Assembly: GCF_039536245.1 (NCBI RefSeq)
Contig: NZ_BAAAYN010000035.1
Coordinates: forward strand, 1-64,000
DNA from: Cryptosporangium minutisporangium
GTDB taxonomy: Bacteria > Actinomycetota > Actinomycetes > Mycobacteriales > Cryptosporangiaceae
Length of the DNA stretch: 64,000 nucleotides
Direction of reading: 5' to 3'
Both the position numbers and the translations under genes were made by a program. Numbering within the stretch: position 1 is the stretch's first letter; each line of letters begins with the position of its first letter. The notes under the pieces were generated by a model that saw nothing but the letters and a program-made list of their open reading frames with translations, did not search any database and had not been told where the DNA came from. Below are positions 57,398-64,000 of the stretch, in pieces.

Positions 57398-58705
57398 TCA
57401 CGGCGTCTTGCGCGCGCCGGGACGGTCGGACGCCCAGCCGCCCACCACCGGGTCGTGCTCGTCCAGCGCCAGCAACAATTCTTGGGCGGTCAGCGCGGCC
57501 TGGAGCAGCACGATCGCCTCCGGATCGAGCGGATCGACGCCGAGCAGCGCCTTGATCTGGCCGACCCGGTAGCCGACCGAATTCCGGTGCAGGTGCAGCG
57601 CGTCCGCGACCGCGGTCCGGCTACCGCTCGACGCCAGCCAGGCCCGCAGCGTCCGAACCAGGTCCTCGCGGGGCAGCAGTGGTCCGAGATGGCGTTCGAC
57701 GAACTCGCGCAGGCGCTCCGGCGGCACGGTGACGAGGAGCTGGGCCAGCCCGAGCGACGCGTAGGGCAGCACCACCGCCTCACCCCGGCGCAGCAGCAGC
57801 GCGAGCAGTACCTCGGCCTCCCGGAACGAGTGCGCGGTGCGATCGGCTCCGGTGACCACCGGGCCGGACGCGGCCCGCACCACCCCCTCGCCGACGATGG
57901 CCTGCGCCCGCTCCCGCAGCCGGTCGAGCTCGTGGCCGTCCCCGCCCGGCACGACGGCCCAGGCTCGGCGTCCCTGGTGCAGAGCGGTGGCGCCGGCACG
58001 CGGCAGTGCGGTGGCCCAGGCGCGCAGATGCGGCCCGTCGTACTCGAAGACCGCGCCGGCGTGCGGGGCGTCCAGACGCATCCCGAACCGGGCCGCTGCC
58101 CGGGTCAGATCGTCCGGCGGGCGCAGGCTGCCGCAGCGCAGCTCGTCGACGAGGTCGGCGCCCGCGGCGGTACCGGCGTCCGCCGCCGCGTCCCGGCGGA
58201 CCGCCTCGATCGCGAGCGCGGTGGTGGCCGCCAGGAGGTATGGGACGACAGCCGGCGGCACCGGCTCGGCGAGCAGCACGATGCCGAAGCGGCGGCGATC
58301 GGCGCGGACCGACGCGGCGCGGACCGGACGGCCGTCGGACATCGTCAGCGGTACCGGACGCTCGGCACCGAATACCTGGGCGACATCGGAGGCACGGACA
58401 CTCGGCGGGTCACCGGCGGGCGCGGCAGAGCTCGCGAGCAGCTCGCCGTGGACGTCGAACAGCCAGGCGGTGTGGCCGGTGTGCGCGGCCAGCCGGCGCA
58501 GGATCGCGGCCCAGCCCTCGCCACCGAGCGTCAGCCGGTTCAGCTCGCGCTCGAACTCCTCCGGCGTGGCGGCCGGCGATACCGGGCCCGGCGGAGCCGA
58601 GCGGGGCGCGATCGGACGTGCCGTCATCGGAGCAGGGATTCCGTGCGCCCTGGCCTCGCCGTGCGGGTCCCGTCGGACCCGGCCGCCCTCCATGGCGGGA
58701 ACCAT
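57398..58705 (-). CDS. PucR-family transcriptional regulator
   Basis: The protein is about 435 residues. A central GGDEF-like region and a C-terminal PucR helix-turn-helix (RAWLASSGSRTAVADALHLH, then RNSVGYRVGQIKALLGVDP) identify the family of purine- and amide-catabolism activators (PucR/CdaR-like). The start is uncertain: ATG at 58705 directly follows GGGAGGT (very short spacing), ATG at 58693 has a longer gap, and ATG at 58627 is possible. It lies between the second BMP lipoprotein and an acetamidase, all on one strand. It is a likely controller of the nitrogen-compound genes. Confidence 0.85.
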   Translation of the reverse strand: MVPAMEGGRVRRDPHGEARAHGIPAPMTARPIAPRSAPPGPVSPAATPEEFERELNRLTLGGEGWAAILRRLAAHTGHTAWLFDVHGELLASSAAPAGDPPSVRASDVAQVFGAERPVPLTMSDGRPVRAASVRADRRRFGIVLLAEPVPPAVVPYLLAATTALAIEAVRRDAAADAGTAAGADLVDELRCGSLRPPDDLTRAAARFGMRLDAPHAGAVFEYDGPHLRAWATALPRAGATALHQGRRAWAVVPGGDGHELDRLRERAQAIVGEGVVRAASGPVVTGADRTAHSFREAEVLLALLLRRGEAVVLPYASLGLAQLLVTVPPERLREFVERHLGPLLPREDLVRTLRAWLASSGSRTAVADALHLHRNSVGYRVGQIKALLGVDPLDPEAIVLLQAALTAQELLLALDEHDPVVGGWASDRPGARKTP

Positions 58706-58799
58706 ACCTCCCGGTCACCGGGCCACTCCGGCACTGTAGTTACCGGCCCGTACCGTTGCTCACCGTGTCCACTCGCACACCCAAATCGGCTCTGGGCGC

Positions 58800-59921
58800 T
58801 CAGGCGCCGAAGTCCGCCTTCCGGATCAGGCAGTGCACACCCTTGACCGCGTCGACGACCTGACTGACCTCGAAGTCGCCCGCCGCGCTCAGGTAGGCCA
58901 GCGCGGTCGCCCGCGGCATGCCCTGGGTGAGCTCGAGGAACGAGACCGCCCGGCGGACGGCCTTCCGCATGGCCTCGTTCAGGTCGGGGTCCATGCCGAC
59001 CGGGATCCAGTGCGTGTCGGTCTCGACGAACGGGGCGTTCACCAAGCCGACGGCGGCCCGCGCCTCGGCGTCTTTGAGGACGCTCAGCCGGAGCGTCGCG
59101 CGCAGCGGGGCCTCCAGCGCCGTCAGCGCCACCTCGCCGTCGCCCTGCGCGTAGTGCGGGTCGCCGGCGTAGAACAGCGCGCCGACCGTCTGCACCGGGA
59201 GGTAGAGCGACGAGCCGGCCTGCAGCTCGTTGACGTCCATGTTGCCGCCGTGGTCACCGGGCGGAACCGAGGGCACCGGCTCGTCGGTGTCGACCGCGAC
59301 CCCCATCAGGCCGAGGAACGGCCGCAGCGGGAAGCGGACACGGCGCCCTTCCCCGAAGCGCAGGTTGCCGTAGAGCGCACCACCGGACTCGGTGACGTCG
59401 GTGAAGTGGATGTTGCTGCCGTAGCTCGCCGGGTCCAGGAGGTTGGCGTCCTCGCGGCGCAGCGATCCCTCCGGGAACTCGCCGGGCAGCGCGCCGTAGC
59501 CGTGCCGGTTGCTGATGAATCCGTAGGGGACGCGGATCGCGAGTTCGAGGACGTCGACCCGGAGTAAGTCGCCGGGCTCGGCGCCGGCGACCGCGATCGG
59601 TCCGGTGACCACGTGCGGACCGTCGTCGAAGTCGTGCGCGAGGTCGGACGCGGCGAACAGGCGGGAGTCCTCGAGGACGTCGTCGGCCTTCACCCCGAAC
59701 CCGGCGAGGTAGGTGACCGGATCACGGCCCTGGTCCTCCAGGATGCCCTCGTGGCTGAGGGTGTCGATGGTGACGACCGCGCCGCTCTCGACGCTCAGCG
59801 CGGGCCTGCTGCTGCGGTTGGGCAGGAAGCCCCAGAGGGCGGTCTCCGGCGTCGTCTCGAGGTAGTGGTCGCCGGGGATGCGACCTTCGCGCGCCTGCAG
59901 CGTCACGCTCGGCTCCTTCAT
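58800..59921 (-). CDS. Acetamidase/formamidase family protein
   Basis: The 373-residue protein matches the FmdA/AmdA family: SGAVVTIDTLSHEGI, GPHVVTGPIAVAGAEPGDLL, VPPGDHGGNMDVNEL (a metal-site His/Asp region), and GALFYAGDPHYAQGDGEVAL. It should release ammonia from short amides such as formamide or acetamide. The ATG beginning MKEPSVTLQAREG was chosen; no strong ribosome-binding site is visible. It is likely regulated by the adjacent PucR gene and supplies nitrogen alongside the amidase and aminohydrolase. Confidence 0.88.
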   Translation of the reverse strand: MKEPSVTLQAREGRIPGDHYLETTPETALWGFLPNRSSRPALSVESGAVVTIDTLSHEGILEDQGRDPVTYLAGFGVKADDVLEDSRLFAASDLAHDFDDGPHVVTGPIAVAGAEPGDLLRVDVLELAIRVPYGFISNRHGYGALPGEFPEGSLRREDANLLDPASYGSNIHFTDVTESGGALYGNLRFGEGRRVRFPLRPFLGLMGVAVDTDEPVPSVPPGDHGGNMDVNELQAGSSLYLPVQTVGALFYAGDPHYAQGDGEVALTALEAPLRATLRLSVLKDAEARAAVGLVNAPFVETDTHWIPVGMDPDLNEAMRKAVRRAVSFLELTQGMPRATALAYLSAAGDFEVSQVVDAVKGVHCLIRKADFGA

Positions 59922-60634
59922 GCGGTGGGACAAGCGAAGTCGCCTACGACACTGCGGGAACCGTGTTTCCGCCAGAAGTCCGAGCTACGAAGCTCAGGTA
60001 ACTCCGTATCGCCATGCGATATCACGTCTCACCAGCGCGCGTGCCGACCGCCGTCCAGATGCGACCGCGGAATTGTTACTACCGGCGGGTATGGCGAATC
60101 TCGCACCAAACCCACTCCCCGCCATTCCGCGCTGGTCAGAGCCGCAGCGTGACAACGGGCGGCGGATTACTCCGATCTGCAACGGCCCGCCCACTGGAGC
60201 AGGGTGCTTTCCCTCCACTACGATCCGTGCGCTGCATGTGGACGCAGAACGATGCCGAGGACGACGGAGCGGGAGGCGACGAGTGGACGCGACGTCCCGC
60301 GCGTCGGCCGATCCGTCGAGTGCCTCGCCCGGCCCTGACGGTTCGTGGCGGCTCGTCCGGGAAGCCCCCGACTTGCGCAGCGAAAACCTCGCCAACGTCC
60401 ACGGCAAGGTGCGTCCATTGCACGCGCGCACGCCTCGGACGTGCCATCCTTCGTTCAGTCACCGCGCGGTCACCGTGGTCGAGCGGCGGAGTGCGGTGTG
60501 CCCGGGCACGTACGGACCGCTCCTCCGGTCGCTCGTCGGCTGTCCGTCATTAGTGACCAAGAATGAACAGGAGCAACAACGCCGGGGTAGTCACGCCCCG
60601 CACAGGCACGCTAGGCGGAGTAGGGGCGGATACG
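59922..60634. other. Long interval between acetamidase and HTH regulator genes
   Basis: Base composition is less GC-biased here than in the neighbouring genes. The left end should hold the acetamidase promoter. A possible 121-residue reading frame starts at GTG 60283 after GGGAGGCGAC and runs to 60648. Its first 45 codons look normal, but the rest uses rare codons (TTA, AAT, CAA) and no family is recognised, so I do not call it. I see nothing else with confidence. Confidence 0.5.
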
Positions 60635-61519
60635 GTGATCACGGCTGAGCCCGGCGCTGGCCCCACCGTCCTGCGCATTCTGCTCGGTTCTCAGCTGCGG
60701 AGATTGCGCGAGGACCGCAACGTCACGCGCGAGGACGCCGGCTACGCGATCCGCGCCTCCGAGTCGAAGATCAGCCGGATGGAGCTCGGCCGCGTCGGCT
60801 TCAAGGAGCGCGACGTCTCCGACCTCCTGACCCTCTACGGCGTCACCGACGGCACCGAGCGCGACGCGCTGCTCTCGCTGGCGCGGGAGGCGAACCAGCC
60901 GGGCTGGTGGCACAAGTACAGCGACATCCTGCCCAACTGGTTCCAGGCCTACGTCGGCCTCGAGGCGGCGGCGTCGCTGATCCGAACCTACGAGGTCCAG
61001 TTCATCCCGGGCCTGCTCCAGACGGAGGACTACGCCCGCGCGGTCGTGTTGCTGGGCAACGGCAGCGCGCCCAAGGCCGAGGTCGACCGGCGCGTCCAGT
61101 TGCGGATGGAGCGGCAGAAGCTGCTCAACCGCGCCAACCCCCCGCGCTTCTGGGCCATCATCGACGAAGCCGTGCTCCGTCGGCCGATCGGCGGCCGCGA
61201 GATCATGCGGGAGCAGCTGGAGCACCTCGCGAAGCTGGCCGAGCGGCCGAACATCACGCTGCAGGTCATTCCGTTCGGGTACGGCGGTCACGCTGCGGCC
61301 GGTGGGGCGTTCTCACTGCTCCGCTTCCCCGACCAGACGCTGCCCGACATCGTCTACATCGAACAGCTGACCAGCGCGCTCTATCTGGAGAAGCGTGAGG
61401 ACGTCGACACCTATCTGGAGTCGATGGAACGCCTCGCGGTCGAGGCGGATTCACCGGACCGCAGCCGCGAGCGTTTCCTGGAAGTTCGGCGGGATTTCGC
61501 GCCGCCGCCGCTTCGCTGA
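60635..61519 (+). CDS. XRE-type helix-turn-helix regulator with DUF5753 domain
   Basis: The 294-residue protein has an N-terminal HTH (LGSQLRRLREDRNVTREDAG, YAIRASESKISRMELGRVGF) and a C-terminal DUF5753 domain (VQFIPGLLQTEDYARAV, QVIPFGYGGHAAAGGAF). This is the commonest actinobacterial orphan regulator type, usually paired with a DUF397 protein. I chose the GTG after GTAGGGGCGGATAC because the family N-terminus follows; an ATG at 60563 is longer. A DUF397 gene lies convergently downstream. By analogy with Streptomyces pairs, it may sequester or be sequestered by that partner. Confidence 0.88.
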   Translation: MITAEPGAGPTVLRILLGSQLRRLREDRNVTREDAGYAIRASESKISRMELGRVGFKERDVSDLLTLYGVTDGTERDALLSLAREANQPGWWHKYSDILPNWFQAYVGLEAAASLIRTYEVQFIPGLLQTEDYARAVVLLGNGSAPKAEVDRRVQLRMERQKLLNRANPPRFWAIIDEAVLRRPIGGREIMREQLEHLAKLAERPNITLQVIPFGYGGHAAAGGAFSLLRFPDQTLPDIVYIEQLTSALYLEKREDVDTYLESMERLAVEADSPDRSRERFLEVRRDFAPPPLR

Positions 61520-61545
61520 AGTTCGTCGGGCGGGCGGTCCCGGTT

Positions 61546-61571
61546 GCGGAGCGCGCCCGACCGCGCTCCGC
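61546..61571. terminator. Terminator between HTH regulator and DUF397 genes
   Basis: GCGGAGCGCG and CGCGCTCCGC form a perfect 10-bp stem with loop CCCGAC, 27 bases after the regulator stop. Confidence 0.7.
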
Positions 61572-61697
61572 ACAGAGCTACTGCACTACTGAACTACTGA
61601 CGACTTCCCGGCCCGGTCCGGGTCGCCATGACGTCGCCCCACTCGACGGTGCCATGGCGATGACGAGACTCGGAATCCTCTCTTGGCCAGGCGCCGG

Positions 61698-61934
61698 TCA
61701 ACCGACGAAATGGTCGAAGTCCCCGCTACGTGCACCGGCGATGAGAGCTGCGATCTCGTCGCGGGTATAGATGAGGGCCGGTCCCTCGGGATGACGGGAG
61801 TTCCGAACAGCGAACTGCCCGTCGGGCAACCAGGCGATCTCCACGCAGTTGCCGTTCGGATTGCTGTGGCTACTCTTCAGCCACGCCACCTGGCCTAGCT
61901 GACCAGCCGGAATGCCGTTGTACGGGTGGTGCAT
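61698..61934 (-). CDS. DUF397 protein
   Basis: The 78-residue protein carries the DUF397 core: AWLKSSHSNPNGNCVEIAWL, FAVRNSRHPEGPALIYTRDE and terminal IAALIAGARSGDFDHFV. The ATG follows AGAAGAGGCGC. DUF397 proteins are small partners of HTH-DUF5753 regulators in actinobacteria, and this one is convergent with such a gene. An antagonist role towards that regulator is inferred from characterised pairs. Confidence 0.92.
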   Translation of the reverse strand: MHHPYNGIPAGQLGQVAWLKSSHSNPNGNCVEIAWLPDGQFAVRNSRHPEGPALIYTRDEIAALIAGARSGDFDHFVG

Positions 61935-62154
61935 GTTGCGCCTCTTCTCGGATCGCCGGCGGAACGTTCTCGGCCGCCGGTGCACGATCGGCGGTACGAC
62001 GCCCCGTTCCGTCGGTCGGTGCCGCCCATCAAAATAGGCCATCTGCACGTGCAGACGCTCTTGCACATGCACGGCCTGATGCAGGAGGATAACGCACGTG
62101 CGCGACTGTGCTCGGTAGTCGAATCGTGACAGCTCGGGTGATGGGAGGTAGATC

Positions 62155-62370
62155 GTGTCCCCTGCTCCACAGCCGGTCCGGACCGAGTCCGCTCGCGGCT
62201 GCGCACACAGAGAGGCAGCGTGGAAGGTCGAGCTCTCGGCCCGGCTCTGCACTGATCGCGCGCACGCCGCTCGCTTACGCGGGTTGGCTGCCTGGCATCA
62301 GCGGCAGGCCGATTATTTCGACCAGCTTTTCGGCGGCGATGATTCCGGCGCTTCGCCGGCCACCGCTTAG
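62155..62370 (+). CDS. Small hypothetical protein
   Basis: The 71-residue protein has an excellent ribosome-binding site (GGGAGGT, five bases before GTG). It shows no recognised domain. The middle is Arg/Ala-rich with two Cys (RGCAHREAAWKVELSARLCT) and the end reads AWHQRQADYFDQLFGG. No signal peptide or membrane segment is evident. It is divergent from the DUF397 gene, and small proteins often accompany HTH-DUF397 loci, so it may belong to that regulatory group. Function unknown. Confidence 0.6.
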   Translation: MSPAPQPVRTESARGCAHREAAWKVELSARLCTDRAHAARLRGLAAWHQRQADYFDQLFGGDDSGASPATA

Positions 62371-62550
62371 TCCACTCGCCCCACAGCTCCGACGGCGTCC
62401 ACTGTGCACGCCGTCGGTCGTGGCTGGTGCGGGTTGGAGGCGCCCGGACCCTCCAGCCCGTGCCGCCCCGCGGACCGTCCGCGCGTCGTCTCCCCGGCAT
62501 GGCGACGCGCGGACTTCGGCGTTGACGGCCCCGGTCGTTGAGAGACACAG

Positions 62551-62579
62551 CAAAGGCCCCGCCATCGGCGGGGCCTTTG
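62551..62579. terminator. Terminator hairpin 1 of a stack
   Basis: CAAAGGCCCCGCC and GGCGGGGCCTTTG make a perfect 13-bp stem around ATC, with A and T runs at the base that give a classical intrinsic terminator in both directions. Confidence 0.85.
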
Positions 62580-62591
62580 TCACATGCGTAT

Positions 62592-62616
62592 TCAGGCGAC
62601 CGCGAGGGTCGCCTGA
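62592..62616. terminator. Terminator hairpin 2 of a stack
   Basis: TCAGGCGACC and GGTCGCCTGA form a perfect 10-bp stem around a five-base loop, 12 bases after hairpin 1. Confidence 0.65.
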
Positions 62617-62639
62617 TACGCGCCGGACGTAGACGGACG

Positions 62640-62666
62640 GCGGCCCGAGCTTCACGCCCGGGCCGC
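62640..62666 (-). terminator. Terminator hairpin 3, adjacent to the GTPase gene
   Basis: GCGGCCCG and CGGGCCGC form an 8-bp stem around an 11-base loop, seven bases after the GTPase stop on the minus strand. Confidence 0.6.
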
Positions 62667-62673
62667 TCCCCCG

Positions 62674-63288
62674 TCAGGTCGCGGCGACCTGCTCGCCGAT
62701 CGCCTTGTGCAGCGCCCGATTGAGCAGGACGAGCAGGGTGTCCCGCACCGACCGGCGGTCGCGCGCGTCGAACGCGACGACCGGCACTTGGTCGTCGATC
62801 GCGAGCGCCCACCGGACCGCGGCGAGGTCCTGGGCGAGCAGACCGTCGAAGGCATTGACGCCGACGATGAACGGAATGCCGGTGTGCTCGAAGTAGTCGA
62901 CCGCCGGGTAGCAGTCGTCCAGCCGCGAGCTGTCCACGACGACGAGCGCGCCGAGTGCTCCACGCGCGAGGTCGTCCCACATGAAGCCGAACCGAGCCTG
63001 ACCGGGGGTACCGAACAGGTACAGCTTGACTCCGGCGTCGATCGCGACCGAACCGAAGTCCATCGCCACCGTCGTCGTGGTCTTGGTCGAATGCTGGCCA
63101 GGGATGTCGATCCCGACCGCCACCTCGGTCATTTCGGCCTCGGTGGTGAGCGGGGCGATGTCGGAGATCGCTCCGACCGTCGTCGTCTTCCCGACCCCGA
63201 AGCCACCGGCGATGACGATCTTTACCGGGAGTGGTGGCTTGGAGCCGGGTGCCGATGCGGTGCGGTCAGACGATGGCGCTGAGTCCAC
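62674..63288 (-). CDS. Conservon small GTPase-like protein (CvnD type)
   Basis: The 204-residue P-loop protein has Walker A GGFGVGKTT, switch/Walker B KLYLFGTPGQARFGF (normally DTPG; here GTPG) and VVDSSRL. Its base-recognition site is VGVNAFD in place of NKxD. These are features of the actinobacterial conservon GTPases, which work with Roadblock and DUF742 partners downstream of a sensor kinase-like protein. The GTG start overlaps the DUF742 gene end by 23 bases. Confidence 0.92.
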   Translation of the reverse strand: MDSAPSSDRTASAPGSKPPLPVKIVIAGGFGVGKTTTVGAISDIAPLTTEAEMTEVAVGIDIPGQHSTKTTTTVAMDFGSVAIDAGVKLYLFGTPGQARFGFMWDDLARGALGALVVVDSSRLDDCYPAVDYFEHTGIPFIVGVNAFDGLLAQDLAAVRWALAIDDQVPVVAFDARDRRSVRDTLLVLLNRALHKAIGEQVAAT

Positions 63289-63727
63289 GGATCACTCGCA
63301 GGATGAGTTCGGGGGAGTTGGGAGAGCTCACGTCGTGGTTGTGGACGTCGAGGTAACCGGTGGCTCGCAAGTCACCGACCAGAATCTTGACCACGCCGAG
63401 GTGAAGCTTGAGTCGTGCCGAAATCTCGGCGACGGAGATGGGCTGGGCACAGAGGGTCACGATGGCTCGGAGTTCCGGCGAAAGCCGGGACGTCGGCACT
63501 CGTCCACCACGGGTTGCGGCCGTCACCTGAGTCTCCAGCCCGATCTCGGGATCGGCGGTGACTCGACCGGAGGTGAGGACGAACGGGCGCAGTTGTCCGG
63601 ACGCCTCGGACCCGACGGTGCTGGCCTTGTTGCCGCTGTCCCCGGGGGTGGAGAACGACGGCGAGGCCTTCAGATACGGCCGGATGGAGGCCGGTTCCTC
63701 TGAGTCGGATCCGCCCAGGATCCTCAT
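63266..63727 (-). CDS. DUF742 protein (CvnC type)
   Basis: The 153-residue protein has the DUF742 winged-helix-like core: SGQLRPFVLTSGRV, LSPELRAIVTLCAQPISVAE, ISARLKLHLGVVKILVGDLR. It is the third conservon component. Its ATG overlaps the Roadblock stop (ATGA), so the set is translated as a unit. Confidence 0.93.
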   Translation of the reverse strand: MRILGGSDSEEPASIRPYLKASPSFSTPGDSGNKASTVGSEASGQLRPFVLTSGRVTADPEIGLETQVTAATRGGRVPTSRLSPELRAIVTLCAQPISVAEISARLKLHLGVVKILVGDLRATGYLDVHNHDVSSPNSPELILRVIRGLSAIV

Positions 63728-64000
63728 GACTGTACGGAATTCTTCAACTCGACGATGAGCTGCGGCGTCAGCACCGCTCCGGCGCGGCTCGCGAAGAGCG
63801 TCATCTCGTAGGCGACGGTGCCCAGGTTCGCCGAGCGGTCCGCGATGACGCCGAGCACCGAGCCTCGGCTGATCGCAGTCGCCAGCAGGTAACCGCCGGT
63901 CAGGTCCACGATGACCTTGTTCAGACCGCCCAGCGTGTAGGTGTCCGCCACCCCCGCCGCGAGACTCGTCATGCCCGAGATGACCGCAGCGAGCCGGTCG
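63724..64000 (-). CDS. Roadblock/LC7-domain protein (CvnB type), 5' end outside the window
   Basis: At least 91 codons are visible, reading DRLAAVISGMTSLAAGVADT at the window edge and on through ILVDLTGG-like VIVDLTGGYLLATAISRGSV, the Roadblock/LC7 fold. An internal ATG at 63972 exists, but the conserved sequence continues upstream of it, so the true start lies beyond 64000. It probably regulates the conservon GTPase, and the sensor gene (CvnA) should lie just outside. Confidence 0.92.
   Translation of the reverse strand, partial: DRLAAVISGMTSLAAGVADTYTLGGLNKVIVDLTGGYLLATAISRGSVLGVIADRSANLGTVAYEMTLFASRAGAVLTPQLIVELKNSVQS

Noticed and set aside
60283-60648. Possible 121-residue gene with a decent ribosome-binding site
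   Set aside because: Codon use deteriorates after about 45 codons (TTA, AAT, CAA), no family is recognised, and the end overlaps the better-supported HTH regulator start.
1-64000. tRNA, rRNA, integrase or transposase genes marking an integrated element
   Set aside because: I found no cloverleaf with conserved T-loop, no rRNA sequence and no recombinase motif; the catabolic region cannot be called a mobile island on this evidence.

Overview
The window is chromosomal DNA of a high-GC actinobacterium. Coding regions prefer G or C at third codon positions and use many GTG starts with ATGA/GTGA stop-start overlaps. The gene families are typically actinobacterial: an Rv1733c-type membrane protein, a DUF742/Roadblock/small-GTPase conservon, an HTH-DUF397 pair, and zinc-free L31/L33 ribosomal paralogues. 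A filamentous or sporangium-forming genus (Cryptosporangium, Frankia or Streptomyces relatives) would fit, but the genus cannot be settled from the sequence. No rRNA, tRNA, CRISPR array, transposase or integrase was recognised.

Region 1 (1-16.4 kb) is mostly housekeeping and regulation. It holds the start of a NarL-type response regulator, an Rv1733c-family protein, a phosphoketolase meeting a large LuxR-type ATPase regulator tail to tail, and two FecCD siderophore permeases behind an IdeR/DtxR-like iron box. These are followed by the zinc-independent rpmE2/rpmG pair around a Zur-like box, an SBF-like transporter divergent from a LysR regulator, an OmpR-type two-component system, a GAF histidine kinase and a secreted protein.

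Region 2 (16.5-32.9 kb) is a catabolic island. A long minus-strand run encodes a Rieske ring-hydroxylating oxygenase (alpha and beta), an extradiol dioxygenase fused to a Dabb domain, an M20-like protein lacking expected metal ligands, an FAH-family hydrolase, a metallohydrolase, a 7Fe ferredoxin and its reductase, an HpcH/HpaI aldolase, a cupin and a PfkB kinase. An IclR regulator is divergent from it. Next come a self-sufficient P450 fused to a phthalate-dioxygenase-type reductase, an intergenic 41-bp tandem repeat, and a divergent aryl-alcohol dehydrogenase/aldehyde dehydrogenase pair. Together these look like oxidation, ring hydroxylation, meta-cleavage and aldol cleavage of an aromatic compound.

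Region 3 (32.9-44.7 kb) contains a macrolide-type glycosyltransferase with a divergent TetR regulator, a DesK/DesR-like two-component system divergent from a fatty-acid desaturase, a frameshifted HTH-TOBE gene followed by modABC, a 2-oxoglutarate oxygenase with SnoaL and VOC proteins, and an aldo/keto reductase.

Region 4 (44.7-59.9 kb) is a second catabolic and uptake unit. A minus-strand operon runs from a quinone-reductase-like dehydrogenase through a TRZ/ATZ aminohydrolase, a flavin reductase, a complete BMP-type ABC importer and an amidase to an FGGY kinase. Upstream lie a second BMP lipoprotein, a PucR regulator and an acetamidase/formamidase. The likely theme is uptake and hydrolysis of a nitrogen-containing compound. 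A core motif, GYGAGAYGGCR, occurs in four promoter regions across regions 2 and 4 and may tie them into one IclR-controlled regulon.

Region 5 (59.9-64 kb) has an HTH-DUF5753 regulator, a DUF397 protein, a small protein, stacked terminators and a conservon (GTPase, DUF742, Roadblock) running off the right edge.
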